Assembly (NCBI RefSeq): GCF_001746365.1
Contig: NZ_MJAJ01000016.1
Coordinates: 79,930 to 143,929 of the forward strand
Direction of reading: 5' to 3'
Source of the DNA: Streptomyces sp. LUP30
GTDB lineage: Bacteria; Actinomycetota; Actinomycetes; Streptomycetales; Streptomycetaceae
Length of the DNA: 64,000 nt
This document shows, piece after piece, positions 31,842-39,967 of the stretch. Made by a program: the position numbers and the translations under genes. The notes under the pieces are model-generated. The model did no database searches. It had not been told where the DNA came from and saw nothing but the letters and a program-made list of their open reading frames with translations. Positions within the stretch are counted from its first letter, which is position 1, and each line of letters starts with the position of its first letter.

Positions 31842-32834
31842 GTGGCAACGACAACCCCCACACGGGGTGCCCACACCCCGCCACCCGGCGGCTCCGGCGC
31901 CACGTCGAACGGACCCAGCGCGTGGCGTACGCGGCTGTGGCGCTTCGACGACAAGGCGTCGCCGTACGCGTACATCGCCCCCTTCTTCCTCATCTTCGGC
32001 GCCTTCGGGCTCTACCCGCTCCTGTACACGGGCTGGATAGCCCTGCACCGGGTGGAGATGACGGGCCTCGACCAGTCCGAGTGGGTCGGCTGGGACAACT
32101 TCGCCAGGATCCTCCAGGACTCCGAGTTCTGGACGGCCGTCACGAACACCTTCGTGATCGGCGTCATCTCCACCGTCCCGCAGCTCCTCGTGGCGCTGGG
32201 CCTCGCCCACCTGCTCAACTACAAGCTGCGCGCCAGCACTTTCTGGCGGACGGTGATCCTCACCCCGTACGCCACCTCGGTGGCGACCGCGGCCCTGGTC
32301 TTCGCCCTGGTCTTCCGGGCCGACGGCGGCCTGCTCAACTGGGTGCTCCACTTCGTCGGCATCGGCAACACCGACTGGGGCGACGGCGAGTGGACATCCA
32401 AGATCGCCATCTCCATCATCGTGATCTGGCGCTGGACCGGCTACAACGCCCTGATCTATCTGGCGGCCATGCAGGCCGTGCCCACCGACCTGTACGAAGC
32501 GGCGTCGATCGACGGTGCGACGCGCTGGCAGCAGTTCCGCAAGGTGACCGTCCCCTCGCTGCGACCGACGATCCTGTTCACCATCGTCATCTCGACGATC
32601 GGATCCATGCAGCTGTTCGGTGAGCCGCTGCTGCTGCAGGGCGGCACGATCGGCGCCGTCGGAGGCAGCGAGCACCAGTACGAGACCCTCAGCATCTATC
32701 TCTTCAACTACGGCTGGAAGCTGGGGCATCTGGGCCCGGCGGCGGCCGTGGCCTGGGCCATGCTCGTCCTGCTGCTGCTCATCGCCTTGATCAACTGGAT
32801 CGTCGGCCGGTTCGTGCGCAAGAGCGCGGCCTGA
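31842..32834 (+). CDS. cebF: Cellobiose ABC transporter permease CebF
   Basis: The 330-residue membrane protein has a hydrophilic N-terminus (about 1-45), six transmembrane helices and the EAA loop 'YEAASIDGATRWQQFRKVTV'. It starts at GTG 31842 after GGAAGGA. It pairs with CebG to form the cello-oligosaccharide channel. It is separated from cebE by a 380-bp hairpin-containing gap and from cebG by only 14 bp, so cebFG are translated as a unit. Confidence 0.9.
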   Translation: MATTTPTRGAHTPPPGGSGATSNGPSAWRTRLWRFDDKASPYAYIAPFFLIFGAFGLYPLLYTGWIALHRVEMTGLDQSEWVGWDNFARILQDSEFWTAVTNTFVIGVISTVPQLLVALGLAHLLNYKLRASTFWRTVILTPYATSVATAALVFALVFRADGGLLNWVLHFVGIGNTDWGDGEWTSKIAISIIVIWRWTGYNALIYLAAMQAVPTDLYEAASIDGATRWQQFRKVTVPSLRPTILFTIVISTIGSMQLFGEPLLLQGGTIGAVGGSEHQYETLSIYLFNYGWKLGHLGPAAAVAWAMLVLLLLIALINWIVGRFVRKSAA

Positions 32835-32848
32835 CGGGAGCGATATCG

Positions 32849-33769
32849 ATGACCACGACCAGTCCCACCAAGACCGTGCCGGACCTCGCCCCGGCACCGC
32901 TTCCCGCCCCCACCGACAAGGGCGGCGGCCGTTTCAAGCTCGGCGCCGGCCAGCACCTCAAGGGCGGCCCGTTCACCTATGCCGCCCTGATCGTCGTCGG
33001 CCTGGGCTCCGTCTTCCCGCTGTACTGGACGCTGGTGGCCGCCTCCCACGACCAGCAGCGGGTCCTCGACAGCCCGCCGCCGTTCCTGCCGGGCGGCCGG
33101 CTGTGGAGCAACCTCCAAGCGGCTTGGGACCAGGCCCACTTGGGCAAGGCCATCGTGAACAGCTTCATCGTGGCCGGCTGCATCACCGCGGCCACCCTGT
33201 TCTTCTGCACCCTGGCCGGATACGCCTTCGCCAAGATGCGCTTCCGCGGCCGCGGAGCCCTGATGACCGCGGTCATCGCCACCCTGACGATTCCGCCGCA
33301 GCTCAGCGTCGTCCCGCTGTTCATGATGATGGCGGACATCGGGTGGGGCGGAAAACTGGAGTCGGTGATCTTCCCGACCCTGGTCGGCGCCTTCGGCGTC
33401 TTCTTCATGCGCCAGTACCTGCTGGAGGCCCTGCCCTACGAGCTGATCGAGGCGGCCAAGGTGGACGGCGCGACCAACATCCGCATCGTGTGGAACGTGG
33501 TCCTGCCCGCCGCCCGGCCCGCGATGATGGTCCTCGGCATGCTCACCTTCGTGCAGGCGTGGAACGACTTCTTCTGGCCCTTCCTCGCCCTGAACCAGGA
33601 GAACCCCACCCTCCAGGTGGCCCTCGGCCAGCTCAGCGCCTCCTACACCCCCGACCAGAGCATCGTCATGGCAGGAGCGCTGATCAGCACCCTGCCGCTG
33701 CTGCTGGTCTTCGTCGTCTTCGGCAAGCAGATCGTCGGCGGCATCATGGCGGGCGCAGTCAAGGGCTGA
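32849..33769 (+). CDS. cebG: Cellobiose ABC transporter permease CebG
   Basis: The 306-residue membrane protein has six transmembrane helices and the EAA loop 'IEAAKVDGATNIRIVWNVVL'. An extended polar N-terminus (about 1-40) precedes the first helix. The start ATG 32849 lies 14 bp after the cebF stop, with GGGAGCG in front. With CebF it forms the import channel; the energy-coupling ATPase must come from elsewhere (MsiK in studied Streptomyces). Confidence 0.9.
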   Translation: MTTTSPTKTVPDLAPAPLPAPTDKGGGRFKLGAGQHLKGGPFTYAALIVVGLGSVFPLYWTLVAASHDQQRVLDSPPPFLPGGRLWSNLQAAWDQAHLGKAIVNSFIVAGCITAATLFFCTLAGYAFAKMRFRGRGALMTAVIATLTIPPQLSVVPLFMMMADIGWGGKLESVIFPTLVGAFGVFFMRQYLLEALPYELIEAAKVDGATNIRIVWNVVLPAARPAMMVLGMLTFVQAWNDFFWPFLALNQENPTLQVALGQLSASYTPDQSIVMAGALISTLPLLLVFVVFGKQIVGGIMAGAVKG

Positions 33770-33928
33770 TCCAGGCGAGCGCCGGGGGCCGGCACGACGC
33801 CCCGCCCCCCGTTCGCCGTTCCGTACGGCCCGCCCCGCCCGCGGGCCGTGCCCGGCCGGGCGCCCAGTGCCGTGCCCCGTCCGCTTCCCCCCATCGCCGG
33901 ATCACCGTCCGGCCCTTCTCACGCCACT

Positions 33929-33942
33929 TGGGAGCGTTCTCT
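33929..33942 (+). promoter_or_regulatory. Degenerate CebR box overlapping the bglC ribosome binding site
   Basis: TGGGAGCGTTCTCT keeps the left half of the CebR palindrome exactly and diverges on the right. It ends 2 bp before the bglC ATG, and its GGGAG also serves as the ribosome binding site, so repressor binding would act as a roadblock on transcripts from cebG or a local promoter. Confidence 0.6.
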
Positions 33943-33944
33943 CC

Positions 33945-35393
33945 ATGACTGCCGTACGAACCGAGACCAAAGCCGAGCCGGCCGCAGACACCTCCTTCCC
34001 GTCGGGGTTCCTCTGGGGCGCCGCCACCGCCGCGTACCAGGTGGAGGGCGCCGCCGCGGAGGACGGCCGGACCCCCTCCATCTGGGACACCTTCAGCCAT
34101 ACCCCCGGCAAGGTGCGCAACGGCGACACCGGTGACATCGCCGCCGACCACTACCACCGGTACCGCGACGACGTGGCGCTCATGAAGGACCTCGGCCTCG
34201 GCGCGTACCGCTTCTCGGTCTCCTGGTCCCGGGTCCAGCCCACCGGCCGCGGCCCCGCCGTGGAGCGGGGACTCGACTTCTACCGCAGGCTCACCGACGA
34301 GCTCCTGGAGGCGGGCATCACTCCCGTCGCCACCCTCTACCACTGGGACCTGCCGCAGGACCTGGAGGACGCGGGCGGCTGGCCGCAGCGCGACACGGTC
34401 CACCGCTTCGCCGACTACGCGGAGATCATGGGCCGGGCCCTCGGGGACCGCGTCGGGCTGTGGACCACCCTCAACGAGCCCTGGTGCTCGGCGTTCCTGG
34501 GCTACGGCTCCGGTGTGCACGCCCCCGGCCGCACCGACCCGGCCGCCACCCTGCGCGCGGCCCACCACCTCAACCTGGGCCACGGCCTGGCGGTCGGGGC
34601 GCTGCGCGCGAACCTGCCGGCGTCCGCGCAGACCTCCCTCACCCTCAACCTGCACGAGGTGCGCCCCCTCACCGACAGCCCCGAGGACGCCGAAGCCGCC
34701 CGCCGGATCGACGCGGTCGGCAACAGGATCTTCACCGGCCCCGTCCTGGACGGCGCCTACCCCGAGGACCTGATCGCCGACACCGCGCACCTGGTCGACT
34801 GGGCGGAGCTGGTGCACGACGGCGACCTGGAGGAGATCTCCCGTCCCATCGACGTGCTGGGCGTCAACTACTACGCGCCGACCGTGGTCTCCTCCGGCGA
34901 CGGCACCGGCACCAAGAACGACGGCCACGGCGCGAGCGACCACTCCCCGTGGACCGGATCCGAGCACGTCGACTTCCACCTCGCCAACGACCAGCTCACC
35001 GCGATGAACTGGGCCATCGACCCCAATGGTCTGCACACCCTGCTGACCGGCCTGGCCGCGTCGCACCCCCGGCTGCCGCTCATGGTGACCGAGAACGGCG
35101 CCGCCTTCGACGACTACGTCTCTCCCGAGGGCCGGGTGAACGACCCGCAGCGGATCGCCTACCTGCACGCCCATCTGGAGGCCGTCCGGCGGGCCGTGGC
35201 CGACGGAGCCGACGTGCGCGGATACTTCCTGTGGTCCCTGCTGGACAACTTCGAATGGTCCTACGGCTACTCGAAGCGCTTCGGCGCCGTCTACGTCGAC
35301 TACTCCACCCAGCGCCGCATCCCCAAGGCGAGCGCCCACTGGTACGCCGAGGTGATCCGCCGCAACGCGCTGCCGGCCGCCGGACAGGACTGA
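33945..35393 (+). CDS. bglC: GH1 beta-glucosidase BglC
   Basis: The 482-residue cytoplasmic enzyme has acid/base Glu178 in 'TLNEPW' and nucleophile Glu383 in 'MVTENGAAFDD'. It hydrolyses imported cellobiose and cellotriose to glucose; by removing the CebR inducer it also sets how long the locus stays on. It has a 14-17-residue N-terminal extension relative to its paralogue at 27957-29384. The start ATG 33945 is chosen because GGGAG and the CebR box lie just upstream; longer frames have no ribosome binding site. It lies 175 bp downstream of cebG, and cebR follows on the same strand. Confidence 0.93.
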   Translation: MTAVRTETKAEPAADTSFPSGFLWGAATAAYQVEGAAAEDGRTPSIWDTFSHTPGKVRNGDTGDIAADHYHRYRDDVALMKDLGLGAYRFSVSWSRVQPTGRGPAVERGLDFYRRLTDELLEAGITPVATLYHWDLPQDLEDAGGWPQRDTVHRFADYAEIMGRALGDRVGLWTTLNEPWCSAFLGYGSGVHAPGRTDPAATLRAAHHLNLGHGLAVGALRANLPASAQTSLTLNLHEVRPLTDSPEDAEAARRIDAVGNRIFTGPVLDGAYPEDLIADTAHLVDWAELVHDGDLEEISRPIDVLGVNYYAPTVVSSGDGTGTKNDGHGASDHSPWTGSEHVDFHLANDQLTAMNWAIDPNGLHTLLTGLAASHPRLPLMVTENGAAFDDYVSPEGRVNDPQRIAYLHAHLEAVRRAVADGADVRGYFLWSLLDNFEWSYGYSKRFGAVYVDYSTQRRIPKASAHWYAEVIRRNALPAAGQD

Positions 35394-35587
35394 GCCCGGT
35401 CCCTTCCGGCGCCCGGGTCCCTGCACCGGCCGGGAGGGACGCCGCCGGGACACCCGGCGTCCCCGCCGCGTCTCCCGGCGGCCCGGTGCGGGAAGCCACC
35501 GTTCGGCGAGGGAGAATGGGCCGGGGAGGGCCGGGGCGACGACTGTTACATTCCTGGCCTGAATGCTGCGAACGGAAGGCGGCGACC

Positions 35588-36643
35588 ATGGCGGTCAGCA
35601 GTGGGCGGAGCCGGGGCGGCCGTCGGCCGACCCTGGAGGAGGTCGCCGCTCGTGCCGGAGTCGGTCGCGGCACGGTCTCACGGGTCATCAACGGCTCGCC
35701 CCGGGTCAGCGACGCGACCCGCGCGGCCGTGGAGGCGGCGGTCGCCGAACTGGGATACGTCCCGAACACGGCCGCCCGTGCCCTGGCCGCCAACCGCACG
35801 GACGCCATCGCCCTGGTCGTTCCCGAGTCGGAGACCCGCTTCTTCGCGGAGCCGTACTTCTCGGACATGCTGAAGGGCGTCGGGGCCGAGCTGTCGGACA
35901 CGGAGATGCAGCTGCTGCTGATCTTCGCGGGCAGTGACAAGGAGCGCCGCCGGCTCGCCGAGTACCTGGCCGCGCACCGGGTGGACGGCGTCCTGCTGGT
36001 GTCCGTGCACGCCGACGACCCGCTGCCCGACCTGCTCGCCCAGCTGGAGATCCCCGCCGTGATCAGCGGCCCGAGGTCGGCTAGCGAGTCGCTGGCGTCG
36101 GTGGACTCCGACAACTACGGCGGTGGCCGTTCCGCCGCCGAGCACCTGCTGGCCCGCGGCTGCCGCGAGATCGCCCACATCACCGGCCGCCTCGACGTGT
36201 ACGGCGCCCAGCGCCGCGTCGACGGCTACCGCGAGGCGCTGCGCGACGCGGGACACACGGCGGACGAACAGCTCATCGAGCAGGGGGACTTCACCGAGGA
36301 GGGCGGGCGCCGCGCGATGGCCGCGCTGCTCGACCGGCGCCCCGGCCTGGACGCGGTGTTCGCGGGTTCGGACGTGATGGCGGCGGGCGCCCGCCAGGTC
36401 CTGCGCGAACGGGGCCGCCGTATCCCCGACGACGTGGCGCTGGTCGGGTACGACGACTCGGCCATAGCCCGTCACATGGACCCGCCGCTCACCAGCGTCC
36501 GCCAGCCCATCGAGGAGATGGGGCGCCGGATGATCGACCTGCTGCTGTCGGAGATCGCGGACAGCAGCCCGACGGTGTCCCGGGGTCCGGAGCGGCGGCA
36601 GGTGGTGCTGGCGACGAAGCTGGTGGAGCGGGCGTCGTCCTGA
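35588..36643 (+). CDS. cebR: LacI-family repressor CebR
   Basis: The 351-residue regulator has an N-terminal LacI helix-turn-helix ('TLEEVAARAGVGRGTVSRVI' then 'NGSPRVSDATR'), a hinge helix ('NTAARALAANRTDAIA') and a periplasmic-binding-protein-like core that binds the inducer. It is assigned as CebR because it closes the cebEFG-bglC locus and three CebR-type 14-mers lie in it. It should repress cebE, bglC and the second beta-glucosidase, and release DNA on binding cellobiose. The start ATG 35588 has GGAAGG upstream. The gene follows bglC in the same orientation rather than being divergent from cebE. A 20-bp-stem terminator follows. Confidence 0.88.
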   Translation: MAVSSGRSRGGRRPTLEEVAARAGVGRGTVSRVINGSPRVSDATRAAVEAAVAELGYVPNTAARALAANRTDAIALVVPESETRFFAEPYFSDMLKGVGAELSDTEMQLLLIFAGSDKERRRLAEYLAAHRVDGVLLVSVHADDPLPDLLAQLEIPAVISGPRSASESLASVDSDNYGGGRSAAEHLLARGCREIAHITGRLDVYGAQRRVDGYREALRDAGHTADEQLIEQGDFTEEGGRRAMAALLDRRPGLDAVFAGSDVMAAGARQVLRERGRRIPDDVALVGYDDSAIARHMDPPLTSVRQPIEEMGRRMIDLLLSEIADSSPTVSRGPERRQVVLATKLVERASS

Positions 36644-36705
36644 CGGGAGGAGCGGGAGGCCCGTGCGTCGCGGGCCTCCCGTACAACGCGGACCGCCCGT
36701 ACAAC

Positions 36706-36751
36706 GCGATCAGCCGGTGACCTCCTTCGCAGGAGGTCACCGGCTGATCGC
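36706..36751. terminator. Bidirectional terminator between cebR and tRNA-His
   Basis: A perfect 20-bp stem with a TTCGCA loop lies between the convergent 3' ends of cebR and tRNA-His. A short direct repeat (CCGTACAACGCG twice, about 36678-36708) precedes it. Confidence 0.92.
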
Positions 36752-36755
36752 TCAG

Positions 36756-36829
36756 GGTGAGTGACGGGACTCGAACCCGCGGCATCCTGGACCACAACCA
36801 GGTGCTCTACCAGCTGAGCTACACCCACC
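36756..36829 (-). tRNA. tRNA-His (anticodon GTG)
   Basis: On the minus strand the acceptor stem is GTGGGTG/CACTCAC with discriminator C. An encoded extra G precedes it at 36829, the G-1 identity element of tRNA-His. The anticodon stem CCTGG/CCAGG encloses TTGTGGT (anticodon GTG). The T-arm has GGTTCGAGTC. CCA is not encoded. It lies downstream of orn on the same strand. Confidence 0.97.
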
Positions 36830-36945
36830 ACGCCCGGCAGTTGGACTTTGCGGTCTCCCTACCGGCCGAGAAAAAGTGTACAGGGTCCGAAGGGGTGCTC
36901 GCGCACGGCTTTTCCCGAGGCCGTCCGAACGTCGTTGCGGGGTCC

Positions 36946-37548
36946 CTACCCGGCGGGCAGGACGTGCTTGGCCGCGATCGACTTCGCGGTGTCGGAGTCG
37001 GGGCCGGGCTGCGGCACGAACACGGCCTCGCGGTAGTAGCGCAGTTCCGCGATGGATTCGCGGATGTCGGCGAGGGCGCGGTGGTTGCCGTTCTTCTCCG
37101 GGCTGTTGAAGTACGCCCGCGGGTACCAGCGGCGGGCGAGCTCCTTGATCGAGGACACGTCGACGATCCGGTAGTGGAGGTAGTCCTCCAGGGCCGCCAT
37201 GTCCCGGGCCAGGAAACCGCGGTCGGTGCCGACGGAGTTCCCGCACAGGGGCGCCTTGCCCGGCTCCTTCACGTGTTCCCGCACATAGGCGAGGACCTGT
37301 GCCTCGGCCTCGGCGAGCGTCGTCCCGCCCGCGAGCTCGTCGAGCAGTCCGGACGCGGTGTGCATCTGACGCACCACCTCCGGCATCGTCTCCAGCGCCC
37401 GGTCCGGCGGGCGGATGACGATGTCCACACCGTCGCCGAGGATGTTCAGCTCGGAGTCGGTGACGAGGGCGGCTACCTCGATGAGAGCGTCGTCTGACAG
37501 CGAGAGGCCGGTCATCTCGCAGTCGATCCACACCATGCGATCGTTCAT
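36946..37548 (-). CDS. orn: Oligoribonuclease
   Basis: The 200-residue enzyme is a DEDDh 3'-5' exonuclease that degrades 2-5-nt RNAs and linearised c-di-GMP (pGpG). Motifs are ExoI 'VWIDCEMTGLSL' (Asp9, Glu11), ExoII 'GNSVGTDRGFLARDM' and ExoIII 'NGNHRALADIRESI' with the DEDDh His. Length matches the family. The start is ATG 37548. It sits directly downstream of adpA on the same strand, the conserved adpA-ornA order of Streptomyces, but a 22-bp-stem terminator lies between them, so it probably has its own promoter. It is known in Streptomyces to be needed for normal growth and development. Confidence 0.95.
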   Translation of the reverse strand: MNDRMVWIDCEMTGLSLSDDALIEVAALVTDSELNILGDGVDIVIRPPDRALETMPEVVRQMHTASGLLDELAGGTTLAEAEAQVLAYVREHVKEPGKAPLCGNSVGTDRGFLARDMAALEDYLHYRIVDVSSIKELARRWYPRAYFNSPEKNGNHRALADIRESIAELRYYREAVFVPQPGPDSDTAKSIAAKHVLPAG

Positions 37549-37614
37549 GCGACCACCCTAAAGCTGACGTCGCCTTTTGAGGCGTCCTGTGTCCGGCGGC
37601 CTTGCGGGGACGCG

Positions 37615-37662
37615 CCCCGACGCGGGTCGGGCCGGGACCTCCCGGCCCGACCCGCGTCGGGG
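37615..37662 (-). terminator. adpA terminator
   Basis: A perfect 22-bp stem with an ACCT loop begins 5 bp after the adpA stop codon, between adpA and orn on the minus strand. It should strongly limit read-through into orn. Confidence 0.92.
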
Positions 37663-37666
37663 TCGT

Positions 37667-38899
37667 TCACATGCCGCTGCGCTGCCCCGGCACACTCGCC
37701 CGCGAGGTCGCGTACGCCTCACGCGCGTGCTCGGACGGCAGGGTCGCCGACGAGCCCATCGCCCCGGCCGTCGCGGCGGCCGTGCGCCGGATCTGCGGAG
37801 GCACCGGCCCGGGCGACTCGGGGTGCAGCGACGGCGGCGGCGGCGGGGGCGACGGCTCGCTGTCCGTCGGCCGCTCGCTCTGCGGCCTGCGCGCCCGGTA
37901 CGCCGCCCGGTACGCCGCCGGCGACGAGCCGAGCTGGCGGCGGAAGTGGCCGCGCAGGGCCACCGGCGAGCGGAAGCCGCAGCGGCCCGCGACCTCGTCC
38001 ACCGAGTAGTCCGACGTCTCCAGCAGACGCTGCGCCTGCAGCACCCGCTGGGTGATCAGCCACTGCAGCGGCGCGCTGCCGGTCAGCGACCGGAAGCGGC
38101 GGTCGAAGGTGCGCCGGCTCATGTAGGCGCGTGCCGCCAGCGTCTCCACGTCGAACTGCTCGTGGAGGTGCTCCAGCGCCCAGGCGACGACCTCGGCCAG
38201 CGGGTCGGCGCCGATCTCCTCGGGTAAAGACCGGTCGAGGTAGCGCTCCTGGCCGCCCGACCGGCGCGGTGGCACCACGAGCCGCCGGGCCAGCGCGCCC
38301 GCCGCCTCGTTACCGTGATCTGTCCGCACGATGTGCAGACACAGATCGATTCCGGCCGCGGTGCCGGCCGACGTCAGCACGTCGCCGTCATCCACGAAGA
38401 GCTCTCGTGGATCCACGTGGACCGACGGATAGCGCTTGGCCAGCGTCGGCGCGTACATCCAGTGGGTCGTGGCCGGACGGCCGTCCAGCAGGCCCGCGGC
38501 GGCCAGCACGAACGCGCCGGTGCACAGGCCCACGATGCGGGCGCCCTCCTCGTGCGCCCGGCGCAGTGCGTCGAGCGCCTCCTCCGGCGGTGGCGACGTG
38601 ATCGAACGCCAGGCCGGCACGACGACCGTGCCCGCCCGCGAGATCGCCTCCAGGCCGTGTGGTGCGGTGAGTTCCAGGCCCCCTGTGGTCCGCAGCGGGC
38701 CTTCTTCTCCGCCGCACACCAACAAGCGGTAGCGCGGTACGCCGGCGTCCTGGCGGTCAATCCCGAACACCGACAACGGAATGGAACTCTCGAATATGGG
38801 GCCGCCGCTGAACAGCAGCACCGCGACGATCTCCTTGCGGCGTCGCCCGGACAGCTTCCGGGCCACGGCTTCCGGCGCGGCAGTGGAGTCGTGGCTCAT
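37667..38899 (-). CDS. adpA: AraC-family master developmental regulator AdpA
   Basis: The 410-residue protein has an N-terminal DJ-1/PfpI-like dimerisation domain (about 24-190, 'FSGGPIFESSIPLSVFGIDR', 'VGLCTGAFVLAAAGLLDG') and a C-terminal AraC double helix-turn-helix (about 236-335, 'ETLAARAYMSRRTFDRRF', 'SVDEVAGRCGFRSPVALRGH'). A Pro/Ser-rich tail follows. This architecture and the orn neighbour identify AdpA, the global activator of morphological and antibiotic genes. Leu225, in the linker between the two domains, is encoded by TTA (38225-38227), so translation needs the bldA tRNA. The start ATG 38899 has a weak GGGGG/AGG ribosome binding site. The 377-bp upstream region presumably holds its regulation. 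Confidence 0.96.
   Translation of the reverse strand: MSHDSTAAPEAVARKLSGRRRKEIVAVLLFSGGPIFESSIPLSVFGIDRQDAGVPRYRLLVCGGEEGPLRTTGGLELTAPHGLEAISRAGTVVVPAWRSITSPPPEEALDALRRAHEEGARIVGLCTGAFVLAAAGLLDGRPATTHWMYAPTLAKRYPSVHVDPRELFVDDGDVLTSAGTAAGIDLCLHIVRTDHGNEAAGALARRLVVPPRRSGGQERYLDRSLPEEIGADPLAEVVAWALEHLHEQFDVETLAARAYMSRRTFDRRFRSLTGSAPLQWLITQRVLQAQRLLETSDYSVDEVAGRCGFRSPVALRGHFRRQLGSSPAAYRAAYRARRPQSERPTDSEPSPPPPPPSLHPESPGPVPPQIRRTAAATAGAMGSSATLPSEHAREAYATSRASVPGQRSGM
38225..38227 (-). promoter_or_regulatory. TTA (bldA-dependent) codon in adpA
   Basis: The codon for Leu225, in 'LDRSLPEEIG', is TTA. The rare tRNA-Leu(UAA) encoded by bldA appears late in growth, so this codon delays AdpA synthesis. 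The inter-domain position matches that known for adpA in other Streptomyces. Confidence 0.93.
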
Positions 38900-39276
38900 C
38901 CTGCTAAGCCCCCCTCGGTGGTCGCGGCTCCTCGGTTGTGTCGCTCCTGCACGTTTCCCCTCGGTCCTGCACGAGTCCCCCGCCGTAGACAGTCAAGATC
39001 GAATCTAACGTGTCGCACAATGCCGACGTGGCCAGTTCACCACCCGGCAGATTGTCGACATGGCAACTTGGCGTGAAGCATTCGATCACGAAGCGTTGCA
39101 CTCGTGGGCCGCGCAGGGAAGTGCGCCTCGGTGCGGTGGCCAATCCCCGTAGGGTGCACGGGTCCCCCGAGGCCCTTTCCGTGCAGGTGGAACGGGGGGT
39201 GGGGGGTGGTTGCGGCAAGAGATGCACACTTACCGGAAGTTGGCTGAAAACATTCGGGTCCGTGCGTGAAAACCGG
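38900..39276. other. 377-bp upstream region of adpA
   Basis: The long leader of adpA contains no credible gene. I can point only to the ACCGGTC inverted repeat at its far edge (39272-39289) and cannot assign promoter hexamers with confidence. In studied Streptomyces this region carries gamma-butyrolactone-receptor and AdpA sites. Confidence 0.6.
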
Positions 39277-39289
39277 TCAACCGACCGGT
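39272..39289. repeat. Inverted repeat ACCGGTC-AACC-GACCGGT
   Basis: The 7-4-7 inverted repeat straddles the stop codon of the small membrane-protein gene. On the minus strand it is followed by TTTTC, so it can act as that gene's terminator. Equally, its sequence recalls the ARE boxes of gamma-butyrolactone receptors upstream of adpA. Confidence 0.5.
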
Positions 39290-39606
39290 GAGTTTCCCCC
39301 GGAGTGACGACCCCCGCGACGGGACCCCGTTCCGGTGCGCTGACGGTGCCCCCGGTGGTGCGCCTCGGGGGCGGGTTCGTCGGCGAGGAGCCGGACCGCA
39401 CACCGCTCGGAGCGGCGCAGCAGCACCCGGCAGACGGCCGTGACGGCGGCGAGGCCGAGGGCGGTGCCGGCGGCCCCGGCGAGGGAGGCGCCGTACCAGA
39501 GGAGGACCACCGGGACCAGGACGCAGGTGAAGGCCGCCCAGCGGATCAGGTCGGTCGTCCGGTCGTCGCCGGGGCGGGGCTCGGGGGTGGTGCGGGGCGA
39601 GAGCAT
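39277..39606 (-). CDS. Small membrane protein
   Basis: The 109-residue protein has two adjacent hydrophobic helices (about 21-41 'WAAFTCVLVPVVLLWYGASL' and 44-60 'AGTALGLAAVTAVCRVLL') flanked by a polar, Arg/His/Gly-rich C-terminus (about 62-109). I chose ATG 39606 (MLSPRTTPEP) because GGAAGGAG precedes it; a GTG/ATG 32 codons upstream lacks one. The family is not recognised. It lies upstream of adpA on the same strand, and the position, if conserved, matches the gene preceding adpA in other Streptomyces. Confidence 0.65.
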   Translation of the reverse strand: MLSPRTTPEPRPGDDRTTDLIRWAAFTCVLVPVVLLWYGASLAGAAGTALGLAAVTAVCRVLLRRSERCAVRLLADEPAPEAHHRGHRQRTGTGSRRGGRHSGGNSPVG

Positions 39607-39967
39607 CGGACGGGCTCCTTCCTGGGTGGCGGCGGTGCTGTGGCCGGGCGGTGCCGGGGGCTCGGTCGGCGGGGCGGCGGGGCGGCTGTTCACGGGGTTC
39701 AACGCCTGTTCGAGCGGTCGGTCACTGCCGGGAGGGGTTCGGTCTCAGTGAATCCTGCGCAAACCGCCTGTACGGGGCAGCAACCATTGCGTTACGGGCG
39801 TCCGCTCGTGCATGCTCCCTGGAACCCCCACCGGGGGCGTGCGGGCTCTGGGCCCAGGAGGCGTGCCGCCGTACCCTTGGGGGTATGGGGTCGGGAAGAT
39901 GATTCCCGGACAGCTCCGCCGCTCACCGCCGTCCCACCCGTATAAGGATCGATACGCCGAGACAGCC
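39607..39967. other. 361-bp divergent region upstream of the universal stress gene
   Basis: No gene is apparent. A short GC-rich hairpin (CCCCC-ACC-GGGGG around 39826-39838) and a TATAAG -10-like hexamer at 39941-39946 are visible; no matching -35 is clear. Confidence 0.5.

Noticed and set aside
39607..39967. DevR/OsdR-type dormancy box before the universal stress gene
   Set aside because: GC-rich near-palindromes are present, but none matches the box well enough to claim.
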